Source: an uncultured Oscillospiraceae bacterium
Lineage (GTDB): Bacteria > Bacillota > Clostridia > UBA1381
Assembly (NCBI GenBank): GCA_946531785.1
Contig: CAMNAT010000052.1
Coordinates: 1 to 9,568, forward strand
Direction: 5' to 3'
DNA length: 9,568 nt
This document shows positions 1 to 6,461 of the stretch, piece after piece; the first letter of the stretch is position 1, and every line of letters starts with the position of its first letter. The position numbers and the translations under genes are program-made. The notes below the pieces were generated by a model that ran no database searches, had not been told where the DNA came from, and saw only the letters and a program-made list of their open reading frames with translations.

Positions 1-67
1 AGTAATAATATACAAGAAATGCTTGCACTCTGCGCGGGAATTTCATTGTAAAAAATGAAAAAAAGAC

Positions 68-96
68 TTGCAAACAGCGGTTTATTATGATATAAT
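68..96 (+). promoter_or_regulatory. Vegetative promoter of rplS, extended -10
   Basis: The -35 box is TTGCAA at 68-73 and the -10 box is a perfect TATAAT at 91-96, with a 17-bp spacer. A TG dinucleotide at 88-89 makes it an extended -10 promoter. Transcription should begin near 103, giving a leader of about 65 nt before the rplS start. This implies rplS is transcribed at least partly on its own, not only from an upstream trmD-type operon. Positions 1-67 hold no gene that I can recognise. Confidence 0.8.
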
Positions 97-102
97 ATTT
101 CG

Positions 103-160
103 GTATTACGGACAGTCCTCTGCCTATGGTCGGCACGAATGTCTAAGCTATAAAGGAGGA
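103..160 (+). promoter_or_regulatory. Structured rplS 5' leader, possible L19 autoregulatory element
   Basis: The short leader contains GACA (111-114) complementary to TGTC (140-143), and TGCC (121-124) complementary to GGCA (132-135) around a 7-nt loop. TCCTC at 116-120, unpaired in that fold, is complementary to GAGGA at 156-160, which is part of the ribosome-binding site. Firmicutes are known to carry an L19 leader RNA upstream of rplS that is thought to give feedback control. I infer that this may be a member but cannot test it against the covariance model. Confidence 0.4.
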
Positions 161-167
161 TTTGATC

Positions 168-518
168 ATGAACACAAAAGCTATTCTTGATTCGATCACA
201 AAAGACCAGATAAGAACTGACCTGCCGGAGCTTGAGGTCGGCGATCTCGTAAAGGTTTACCAGAGGATCGTCGAGGGTTCAAGAACCAGAACACAGATGT
301 TCGAGGGTACGGTTATAAAGATCCAGGGCGGCGGTATCGGCAAGACCTTCACTGCAAGACGTATATCATACGGCGTTGGCGTGGAGAAGACATGGCCGGT
401 AAATTCACCGAATGTTGAGAAGATCGAAGTAGTAAGACACGGTAAGGTTCGCCGTGCTAAGCTGTTCTATCTGCGCGACAGAGTCGGCAAGGCTGCAAAG
501 GTTAAGGAAAGAATCTGA
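168..518 (+). CDS. rplS: 50S ribosomal protein L19
   Basis: This is large-subunit ribosomal protein L19, which sits at the 30S-50S interface. The product is 116 residues, the usual family length. Recognisable segments include GDLVKVYQRIVEG, FEGTVIKIQGGG, TARRISYGVGVE and the basic C-terminal RRAKLFYLRDRVGKAAKVKE, typical of L19. The ATG at 168 is chosen because AGGAGG at 154-159 lies 8 nt upstream; a TTG at 162 is in frame but too close to that site. It is followed by lepB after 72 nt that contain a GC-rich hairpin. The rplS-lepB-ylqF order is widely conserved in Firmicutes. Expression is likely controlled by the upstream promoter and possibly by the structured leader. Confidence 0.97.
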   Translation: MNTKAILDSITKDQIRTDLPELEVGDLVKVYQRIVEGSRTRTQMFEGTVIKIQGGGIGKTFTARRISYGVGVEKTWPVNSPNVEKIEVVRHGKVRRAKLFYLRDRVGKAAKVKERI

Positions 519-533
519 CCTATGGGTTGATCG

Positions 534-554
534 GGACGGCGCAATGCGCCGTCC
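534..554 (+). terminator. GC-rich hairpin between rplS and lepB (partial terminator or processing site)
   Basis: A perfect 9-bp stem is formed by GGACGGCGC (534-542) and GCGCCGTCC (546-554) around an AAT loop. The sequence after it is TGCCATTTCC, without a proper U-run, so a full intrinsic terminator is unlikely. It more plausibly attenuates read-through or stabilises the 3' end of the abundant rplS message relative to lepB. Confidence 0.55.
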
Positions 555-590
555 TGCCATTTCCATAACAAAATTTCGGAGGTTTTATCT

Positions 591-1307
591 ATGTCTGAAA
601 ATAATGAGACCAATATCGTTAATGAAAATAACGAGCCAAACGAGGAAAATAACGAGGTAGTCGTTGAGGATAAGAAGAACAAGAAAAGCGTGGGACGAGA
701 GATTTTCGAGTGGGTGTATTCCATCGCGATCGCTGTCGCTATAGCCTTTCTCATAAAGGGCTTTCTCTTTGATATAGTCAAGGTCGACGGACCCAGCATG
801 GAGGAGACGCTGCATAACAATGACCGTCTAATCGTTACTAAGCTTGGGTATCAGCCGCATCAGGGTGACATAATCATCCTCGACAGTAACTATAAAAAGC
901 GCGAGGTATACTTTGATAAGGAAGCGGCAAAGAGCGGCAAGGAGCATCTTTCGGGCGTTGAGCAGTTCTTTAAGGGCTTCAGTCTTCCGAAGGAGCTGTC
1001 AAAGATATACTATGTAAAGCGTATAATCGCAACAGAGGGGCAGACCGTAAACATCGAGGACGGCAGCGTCTATGTTGACGGAGTAAAGCTTGACGAGCCG
1101 TATATAAAGGGTACTACATATCCGACAGACAGAAGTGTTGAGTATCCGGTAACGGTAAGCGAGGGCTGCGTGTTTGTAATGGGAGATAACCGTGAGCACT
1201 CGACCGACAGCCGAGTTTCGACTCTGGGCGAGATCAAAAAGGAAGCGATACTGGGCAAGGCTCAGATCAGACTGTTCCCGTTCAACGCAATGGGGTCGGT
1301 TTATTAA
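591..1307 (+). CDS. lepB: Signal peptidase I
   Basis: This type I signal peptidase cleaves signal peptides from exported proteins at the outer face of the membrane. The 238-residue product has an Asn/Glu-rich cytoplasmic tail (about 1-35), one transmembrane segment (about 42-60, VYSIAIAVAIAFLIKGFLF), the nucleophile Ser69 in GPSMEETL, the general-base Lys143 in YVKRIIATEG, and the conserved GDNREHSTDSR block (198-208). This is the Ser-Lys dyad form. Ser and Lys are 74 residues apart, about 34 more than in Bacillus SipS, because of an insertion around residues 95-138. GGAGG at 578-582, 8 nt upstream, fixes the ATG. The gene lies between rplS and rbgA, as is common in Firmicutes. The tail is partly encoded by a direct repeat of GAAAATAACGAG. 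Confidence 0.95.
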   Translation: MSENNETNIVNENNEPNEENNEVVVEDKKNKKSVGREIFEWVYSIAIAVAIAFLIKGFLFDIVKVDGPSMEETLHNNDRLIVTKLGYQPHQGDIIILDSNYKKREVYFDKEAAKSGKEHLSGVEQFFKGFSLPKELSKIYYVKRIIATEGQTVNIEDGSVYVDGVKLDEPYIKGTTYPTDRSVEYPVTVSEGCVFVMGDNREHSTDSRVSTLGEIKKEAILGKAQIRLFPFNAMGSVY

Positions 1308-1317
1308 AAAAGAAATA

Positions 1318-1341
1318 AAGGGGAACCACATGGTTCCCCTT
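1318..1341 (+). terminator. Palindromic hairpin after lepB
   Basis: AAGGGGAACC (1318-1327) pairs perfectly with GGTTCCCCTT (1332-1341) around an ACAT loop. Only two T residues, which belong to the stem, stand at the end on the plus strand, so termination toward rbgA is probably partial. Read on the minus strand, the hairpin is followed by a T-rich run, but no minus-strand gene ends here. It lies in the 55-nt gap between lepB and rbgA and may tune downstream expression. Confidence 0.5.
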
Positions 1342-1362
1342 AAATTATAGAAAGAGGTAAAT

Positions 1363-2220
1363 ATGCAGAATACATTACAGTGGTATCCGGGGCATATGGC
1401 AAAGACCCGGAGACTGATAGAGGAAAACCTGAAGATGATAGATGTTGTTGTCGAGATCCTCGATGCGCGCATCCCGTTCTCGGGCAGAAACCCGAACTTT
1501 GATGATATCATCAAGCATAAGCCGCGGCTTTTGGTCATGAATAAGGCAGATCTTGCCGACCGCCGCCGGACGGATATGTGGATAGAATGGTACAGAAAGC
1601 AGGGGCTTACCGTGATCCCGATAAGCTGCGCAACGGGCATGGGCATAAATAAGGTCTTATCCTCCGCGCGCGAGCTTGTCCGCGAGCGTATAGAGCGCGA
1701 TGCGGAAAAGGGCAGAACGCGCACGCTGAAGCTGATGATGGTCGGCATTCCGAATGTGGGTAAATCGAGCCTTATAAATCGGCTTTTAGGCAAGGCAAGC
1801 ACAAAGACCGGCGACCGCCCCGGCGTTACCAAGGGCAAGCAGTGGCTAAGGATAAAGGGTGATGCGGAGCTTCTGGACACGCCGGGCATACTGCCGCCGA
1901 AGTTTGAGGATCAGGAGCTTGCAAAGCGGCTTGCGTATACCGGCGCCATACGCGATGAGATAATGAACACTGAGCTTTTAGCGTATTCGCTCTGCGAATA
2001 CCTGCGTGACGAATACCCCGCCGAGGTTTGCGAGCGGTATAAGATCAAGGATGATATATCCTCTCTTGAAGGCTACGAGGTATTGGAGCTGATCGGCAGA
2101 CGGCGCGGCTTTGTCATCAGCGGCGGAGAGGTAGATATGGAGCGCGCCGCAAACATGGTGCTCGATGAGCTCCGCGGCTGCAAGATAGGCTGCATCACAT
2201 TAGAGGTGCCGGAAAACTGA
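1363..2220 (+). CDS. rbgA: Ribosome biogenesis GTPase RbgA (YlqF)
   Basis: RbgA is a circularly permuted GTPase needed for late assembly of the 50S subunit. The motif order G4-G5-G1-G2-G3 is plain: NKAD (60-63), SCATG (88-92), GIPNVGKSS (128-136), a Thr at 156 in PGVTKG, and DTPG (172-175). The N-terminal WYPGHM includes His11, which matches the histidine known to support GTP hydrolysis in Bacillus RbgA. The C-terminal part (about 190-285) is the expected RNA/ribosome-binding ANTAR-like helical domain. Length (285 residues) is normal. A GAGG at 1354-1357 precedes the ATG. The gene is third in the rplS-lepB-rbgA run. The rnhB gene often found next is absent; a strong terminator follows instead. 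Confidence 0.96.
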   Translation: MQNTLQWYPGHMAKTRRLIEENLKMIDVVVEILDARIPFSGRNPNFDDIIKHKPRLLVMNKADLADRRRTDMWIEWYRKQGLTVIPISCATGMGINKVLSSARELVRERIERDAEKGRTRTLKLMMVGIPNVGKSSLINRLLGKASTKTGDRPGVTKGKQWLRIKGDAELLDTPGILPPKFEDQELAKRLAYTGAIRDEIMNTELLAYSLCEYLRDEYPAEVCERYKIKDDISSLEGYEVLELIGRRRGFVISGGEVDMERAANMVLDELRGCKIGCITLEVPEN

Positions 2221-2232
2221 ATAATGTAAAAA

Positions 2233-2264
2233 TGGCATATCGGAATCGATATGCCACCTTTTTT
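2233..2264 (+). terminator. Intrinsic terminator of the rplS-lepB-rbgA run
   Basis: A perfect 10-bp stem, TGGCATATCG (2233-2242) with CGATATGCCA (2247-2256), has a GAAT loop and is followed by CC and a run of six T. It starts 13 nt after the rbgA stop codon. Confidence 0.9.
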
Positions 2265-2269
2265 CATAA

Positions 2270-2296
2270 GAAAAACCACGCGACGAACGCGTGGTT
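2270..2296 (-). terminator. Intrinsic terminator of the minus-strand flavoprotein operon
   Basis: AACCACGCG (2274-2282) pairs with CGCGTGGTT (2288-2296). Read on the minus strand, the 9-bp stem is followed by a T-rich tract opposite the A-run at 2271-2275. It lies 30 nt beyond the stop codon of the MCRA-family gene. With the neighbouring rbgA terminator it forms a back-to-back pair between convergent genes. Confidence 0.8.
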
Positions 2297-2326
2297 AAAA
2301 AAAGGATGGATATTTATTATATATCG

Positions 2327-4018
2327 TTATTTTTTAAGTGACTTCAGCATTAAATATGCTCCCATCATAGCCTTCGGCGGCGGTGTTGATGATTTTTTTG
2401 TGCCCGTAAGCCTGTATGCTGCCTCGCGCGCTGTGCGTACCGCATATTCGCTTGAATTGGATATCCCGGCGCCGAGCTTTGCAAACTGACCGATGAACGC
2501 CATGTTTGCACAGCTGTCCTTTACTATTATCGGCTTGCCGTCATCGTAATAGGGAAGTGCTGCAGCTGTTGCATAAGGCATAGCGCATGGGATAACGTTT
2601 ACTATATCCTTTGTTATCTCATCCCACATATCCTCAATGCCGAGATGCTTTACAAGCTCAAACAGTATCTCAGCGCCGCTTGAATAGCACATTTCCTTAT
2701 CGGTGTACTTGCCCTTCTTATTTGTGTTGATGCCATAGCCGCAGATCACGGTTATATCGTCTGCCTGTGATGAGAAATATGGCTGCGGCAGTGTGGATAT
2801 CGTGAGCCCCCACGGTGAATCCTTGAAGGTCGTAAGCGAGCCGCTTGCAGTCGTGTTGCCTGATATCTCATTGATCTTGTCGAGCAGGAGCCTTGACTTT
2901 GATGTGATTGTGAATGAGATCACCTCGCTGTCGATGTCTGAGTAGAAGGTCAGCGGATCGCCGAAGCCGTCGCGCTTTTCGCTGAGCCTTGTCCACAGCG
3001 CCGCAGATACCGGAGTAGTCTCCGCAACAGGTGCGGGCTGATCGTAGCTGCCTGTAGTCGCACATTCGCTGATTGAGCCGTTTGTAACGAAGAACAGATC
3101 CTTTGCGTTCAGGTAGAATGTTTTTAATGTGCCGTTGTCGTCGAGATGGATAGCGTTCACTCTTCCTGTCTCATCGTCAAAATCAGCGTCTGTCACCTCG
3201 CAGTGGGTAGCGATATTGACATTGTGCGCTTCAAGATACGCCTTTAATGACGATATTATCGTCTCCTGGAGGTTGAGCTGTGAGCGGACTATATTTTTCT
3301 GGGTGAATATGTCCGTTATCTCGCCGGAAATGCGGTTCAGTATATGCTTCAGTTCAAGGATAGATGATGTTTCACGGACGAGGTATGTTGTTGATATGAT
3401 CGTCCAGAGATTTGAATTCAAGAAATCGGGAGTCTCGATAAAATATTCGGCAATGCTTATCCCGGAGATCATATGATCGCGTGTGCCAAGCAGTGCCTTT
3501 ATCCGCTTTAGCGCTTCCTTTGAAACTCCGTAACCGCTCCTTACGGCGTTCTTGTCAGCATCGATAAGGCGCGCGCCGTCCGATGCGAGGTTAGCGAACA
3601 TATAATTCATGATCTCATCGTGAACGCTCATGTTGTCTAGATTTGCAGACTGTATACCCTTGAGCATATCGACCATATTTGAATGATTGCTCGGTGAGAG
3701 CAGCTTTGGTGTTGTGCAGACATACCCGGTCTCGGAGTCGCCGCCGAAGTTAAACGCGCCTCCTATGTTGCCGGATGCCTCAAAAATATAGATGCTGTCG
3801 CCGGGTATACCGCAGTCGCGGATAAGATAATATGCGCCTGAGAGTGCTGCTAGTCCACCGCCTGCAAAATATACATTACGCTTGGGCGGGAGAGACTTAT
3901 CTCTGCCTCCGTTCAGCAGCCGCTGGCGGTGCTTTCTGGCGGTAATGATCCCTGCCGCTGTTGCAGCGCCCAATACCGCGCCGAGCGCGGCGAGTGCCGC
4001 AATGGTTTTCTTTTTCAT
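2327..4018 (-). CDS. Membrane-anchored oleate hydratase/MCRA-family flavoprotein (divergent)
   Basis: This belongs to the myosin-cross-reactive-antigen family, whose known members are FAD-dependent oleate hydratases. The Rossmann FAD motif is FAGGGLAALSGAYYLI (51-66), with an acidic strand end at Glu80. Family-like blocks include LFFVTNGS and GSLTTFKDSPWGLTIS, then ITVICGYGINTNKKGKY and EILFELVKHLG. Residues 5-27 form an Ala-rich hydrophobic segment preceded by KKK and followed by RKHRQR, suggesting a signal anchor; classical hydratases are usually described without one. Where oleate hydratases carry a Glu-rich RGGREMENH-type block, this protein reads TTPKLLSPSNH (102-112), so the catalytic glutamate appears to be lost. 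The ATG is supported by GGAGG (4028-4032) 9 nt upstream. It follows the S26-like gene by 17 nt, an operon. Family membership is firm; hydratase activity is doubtful. Confidence 0.82.
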   Translation of the reverse strand: MKKKTIAALAALGAVLGAATAAGIITARKHRQRLLNGGRDKSLPPKRNVYFAGGGLAALSGAYYLIRDCGIPGDSIYIFEASGNIGGAFNFGGDSETGYVCTTPKLLSPSNHSNMVDMLKGIQSANLDNMSVHDEIMNYMFANLASDGARLIDADKNAVRSGYGVSKEALKRIKALLGTRDHMISGISIAEYFIETPDFLNSNLWTIISTTYLVRETSSILELKHILNRISGEITDIFTQKNIVRSQLNLQETIISSLKAYLEAHNVNIATHCEVTDADFDDETGRVNAIHLDDNGTLKTFYLNAKDLFFVTNGSISECATTGSYDQPAPVAETTPVSAALWTRLSEKRDGFGDPLTFYSDIDSEVISFTITSKSRLLLDKINEISGNTTASGSLTTFKDSPWGLTISTLPQPYFSSQADDITVICGYGINTNKKGKYTDKEMCYSSGAEILFELVKHLGIEDMWDEITKDIVNVIPCAMPYATAAALPYYDDGKPIIVKDSCANMAFIGQFAKLGAGISNSSEYAVRTAREAAYRLTGTKKSSTPPPKAMMGAYLMLKSLKK

Positions 4019-4035
4019 TGATATCTTCCTCCCCG

Positions 4036-4491
4036 TTATATATTTTTATAGTTTTCCATTATTTTTTGTCTTGGGTTGATCTTGTGTATCACTCTCAGAA
4101 TGCATTTGCGTATAAACAGATTTTTTGCCCACAGCTTATAGTAAAGCTGATACCACTTATTTTCATTCGGGATATATTTCTCGTCGCGGTAAAAGCCCTT
4201 GGCAACAGCGATGATCTGCTCATCCTTTATCCCATGCTCAAGCGTCCACTGATTATCTCCGCACATTATATATCCGTTCTCGTCCTTACCCAGGCATCTG
4301 TGCATGACCTGCTGACCGTTCGTGCGTTTATATACCGGCAGATCGTATTTTTCAAGTCCCTGTCCGTCGTAGCGCACAAGATATACGCTGTCGCGGCGGT
4401 TGCGAAGCATGGGATACATACTTGTACCTACCGGGATAGCGATAAATTCGCCGTTTTCCTTTATATATTGCTCTATTAAAGTCTCTTCCAT
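4036..4491 (-). CDS. S24/S26-family signal-peptidase-like protein, Ser/His type
   Basis: The 151-residue product resembles type I signal peptidases. VGTSMYPML (21-29) carries the candidate nucleophile Ser24, VMHRCL (62-67) puts His64 where bacterial enzymes have Lys, and CGDN (77-80) matches the conserved GDN block. A Ser-His pairing is known in SipW, archaeal and ER signal peptidases. There is no N-terminal transmembrane helix; an aromatic, basic C-terminal stretch (about 112-136) could bind a membrane or partner. The ATG at 4491 lies 5 nt after GGAGG (4497-4501). An in-frame ATG at 4545 is upstream of the predicted transcript start and was discarded. The gene is first in an operon with the MCRA-family flavoprotein. 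Substrate and true proteolytic activity are unknown; related clostridial proteins occur near peptide-modification genes, none of which is seen here. Confidence 0.75.
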   Translation of the reverse strand: MEETLIEQYIKENGEFIAIPVGTSMYPMLRNRRDSVYLVRYDGQGLEKYDLPVYKRTNGQQVMHRCLGKDENGYIMCGDNQWTLEHGIKDEQIIAVAKGFYRDEKYIPNENKWYQLYYKLWAKNLFIRKCILRVIHKINPRQKIMENYKNI

Positions 4492-4526
4492 CATGTCCTC
4501 CGAAAAACCTATACATATCTTATTAT

Positions 4527-4555
4527 AGTATATCATTACAAACAAAAAAAGTCAA
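4527..4555 (-). promoter_or_regulatory. Vegetative promoter of the S26-like/MCRA operon
   Basis: On the minus strand TTGACT (4555-4550) and TATACT (4532-4527) are separated by 17 bp. A TG one base before the -10 makes it extended. Transcription should start near 4520, about 29 nt before the chosen ATG. Confidence 0.82.
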
Positions 4556-4608
4556 GAAAATTGTGGTGCTTTCATAGGCGGGAATAAAATGCGAGTCTTG
4601 ACTTTTTT
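4545..4608. repeat. 13-bp inverted repeat joining divergent promoters
   Basis: AAAAAAGTCAAGA (4545-4557) is perfectly inverted as TCTTGACTTTTTT (4596-4608), with 38 bp between the arms. Each arm contains the -35 box of one of the two divergent promoters plus the adjacent T-tract in its spacer. The arrangement could be an operator for a shared regulator, or simply two similar strong promoters facing apart. Confidence 0.6.
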
Positions 4609-4626
4609 ATGCGTGTAATATATAAT
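4598..4626 (+). promoter_or_regulatory. Vegetative promoter of the ABC exporter gene
   Basis: TTGACT (4598-4603) and a perfect TATAAT (4621-4626) are spaced by 17 bp. Transcription should begin about 4633, which places the in-frame ATG at 4629 outside the message and supports the start at 4659. Confidence 0.85.
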
Positions 4627-4658
4627 ATATGTCAATTAAATGTAAAAGGATGGATATT

Positions 4659-6395
4659 ATGGATCTGCGCAGATTGTTCCGGCGTTTTCTGCCATATTAT
4701 AAAAAATATAAATGGATTTTGATGTTTGATCTCTTGTGCGCGTCGCTTACGACTGTATGCGACCTCGTGTTTCCGATGATAGTACGGCATATCACAAACA
4801 CCGCTGTAAATGATATATCCTTACTCACCGTGCCGCTCATAATCAAAATGGCGGGGCTTTATTTAGGCTTGCGCCTGCTTGATGCCGCAGCTAATTTCTA
4901 TATGCAGGATATAGGTCATGTCATGGGCGCGAGGATGGAAACGGATATGCGCCGCGATATGTTCGCACATCTGCAAACGCTTTCGTTCAAGTTCTACTCT
5001 GATAACAAGATCGGACAGCTCATGTCACGGATAACCTCGGATCTTTTTGACATCACCGAGTTTGCGCATCACGGACCTGAGGAGGTGTTTATCGCCGGGC
5101 TCAAGCTCATACTTTCGTTTACGATACTTTCGGCGACTAACCTGAAGCTTACCCTGATAGTATACGCAGTCATACCGTTTGTTTTCGTGTTCGTAAAGTT
5201 CTTCAACACCCGTATGCGGCGCGTGTTCAAGGAGCAGAGGGTGGCGGCGGGCGAGATAAACGCTCAGGTCGAGGATTCTCTTCTGGGGATACGCGTTGTC
5301 AAGTCGTTCTCTAATGAGGAGCTTGAAAAGGAAAAATTCGAGCAGGGGAACAAAAAGTATCTGAGCCTGAAAAAACGCTCATATCTGTATATGGGCGGCT
5401 TCGGCAGCACAAACAGATTCTTTGAGGGTGCTATGTATCTGACCGTAGTTATAGCAGGCTCGATCTTCCTTATGAAGGGGGAGATCACCGCGGGAGATTT
5501 CACTGCATATCTTCTGTATGTGAGCGCGCTGTTTGCGTCGGTAAGGACGCTTATCCAGTTTACCGAGCAGTTTCAGCGAGGCATGACGGGGATCGAGCGA
5601 TTCAGCGAGATAATGGATACAAAGCCCGATATAACCGAAAAGCCCGATGCCGTTGAGCTGAGAAATGTAAAGGGTGATATAGAGCTCAGAAATGTCACAT
5701 TCAAATACAGTGATGAGACCGAAAAGGTGCTTGAAAATATCAGCATAACCGTTCCTGCGGGCGATACGGTCGCGCTGGTAGGTCCGTCCGGTGGAGGCAA
5801 GACCACGATATGTAACCTGATACCGCGGTTCTATGATGTGACTGGCGGCAGCGTAATGGTAGACGGCAATGATGTGCAAGATGTCACGCTTCTGTCGCTG
5901 CGGCGTGCGATAGGCGTTGTGCAGCAGGAGGTGTATCTGTTCTCCGGAACGGTGTTTGAGAATATAGAATACGGCAGACCGGGCGCGTCGCGCGAGGAGA
6001 TAATAGAGGCGGCAAAGGCGGCGGGCGCGCATGAATTTATCATGATGCTTCCGAACGGTTATGATACATATGTAGGCGAGCGCGGCGTGAAGCTCTCCGG
6101 CGGACAGAAGCAGAGAATATCCATAGCGCGCGTGTTCTTAAAGGATCCGCCCATACTTATTCTTGACGAGGCGACCTCGGCACTCGATAATGAGAGTGAG
6201 AGACTTGTGCAGCAGTCGCTTGAACAGCTCGCAAAGGGAAGAACGGTGTTGGTGATAGCGCACAGACTGACGACTGTAAAGAATGCCGATAGCATAATCG
6301 TACTCACAGATGAGGGTATTGCCGAGAGCGGCACGCATGATGAGCTTCTTGCCAAGGATGGCATATACTCGCACATGTACGGCATGTACGAGTGA
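4659..6395 (+). CDS. ABC exporter half-transporter, permease fused to ATPase (ABCB/MsbA-like)
   Basis: A 578-residue half-transporter expected to work as a dimer exporting a lipid, drug or peptide; the substrate cannot be read from sequence. The N-terminal half has about six membrane segments of the exporter type I fold, with the coupling-region signature FYSDNKIGQLMSRITSD. The ATPase half has Walker A GPSGGGKT (375-382), the Q-loop VQQEVYLFSG (Gln422-423), signature LSGGQ (479-483), Walker B ILILDE (499-504) and the H-loop His535, all intact. The ATG at 4659 lies 8 nt after AGGA (4647-4650); the upstream in-frame ATG at 4629 precedes the likely transcript start. No peptidase C39 domain is present. 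The gene is monocistronic, divergent from the S26-like/MCRA operon, and ends at a hairpin shared with the convergent cotJ operon. Confidence 0.93.
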   Translation: MDLRRLFRRFLPYYKKYKWILMFDLLCASLTTVCDLVFPMIVRHITNTAVNDISLLTVPLIIKMAGLYLGLRLLDAAANFYMQDIGHVMGARMETDMRRDMFAHLQTLSFKFYSDNKIGQLMSRITSDLFDITEFAHHGPEEVFIAGLKLILSFTILSATNLKLTLIVYAVIPFVFVFVKFFNTRMRRVFKEQRVAAGEINAQVEDSLLGIRVVKSFSNEELEKEKFEQGNKKYLSLKKRSYLYMGGFGSTNRFFEGAMYLTVVIAGSIFLMKGEITAGDFTAYLLYVSALFASVRTLIQFTEQFQRGMTGIERFSEIMDTKPDITEKPDAVELRNVKGDIELRNVTFKYSDETEKVLENISITVPAGDTVALVGPSGGGKTTICNLIPRFYDVTGGSVMVDGNDVQDVTLLSLRRAIGVVQQEVYLFSGTVFENIEYGRPGASREEIIEAAKAAGAHEFIMMLPNGYDTYVGERGVKLSGGQKQRISIARVFLKDPPILILDEATSALDNESERLVQQSLEQLAKGRTVLVIAHRLTTVKNADSIIVLTDEGIAESGTHDELLAKDGIYSHMYGMYE

Positions 6396-6423
6396 GGCTG
6401 CCCGCATAGGTGTATTTTGCTAT

Positions 6424-6454
6424 AAAAATCAGCCGGACGCGGTCGCGTCCGGCT
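6424..6454. terminator. Hairpin terminator between the ABC exporter and cotJC
   Basis: AGCCGGACGC (6431-6440) pairs perfectly with GCGTCCGGCT (6445-6454) around GGTC. On the minus strand it is followed by GATTTTTATA, a good U-tract for the cotJ operon. On the plus strand the tail GTACTTATC is weak, so termination of the exporter message may be less efficient. Confidence 0.8.
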
Positions 6455-6461
6455 GTACTTA

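Noticed and set aside
23..51. TTGCAC with a possible -10 upstream of the rplS promoter
   Set aside because: The candidate -10 (TTGTAA) matches poorly, and a much stronger promoter lies just downstream.
999..1889. Long minus-strand open frame across lepB and rbgA
   Set aside because: It lies opposite two clear genes, spans their intergenic hairpin, has no ribosome-binding site, and its product has no recognisable domain.
2233..2296. Two adjacent hairpins considered as a repeat or attachment site
   Set aside because: The stems differ in sequence and each has a T-tract facing away from its own gene, so back-to-back terminators between convergent genes explain them.
4492..4545. Upstream ATG that would add 18 residues to the S26-like protein
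   Set aside because: It lies upstream of the predicted transcript start and overlaps the promoter -10; the ATG at 4491 has the proper GGAGG spacing.
5379..6032. 217-residue minus-strand open frame inside the ABC exporter gene
   Set aside because: It is antisense to the conserved permease/ATPase coding region and its composition, rich in Arg, Tyr and His, is typical of a shadow frame.
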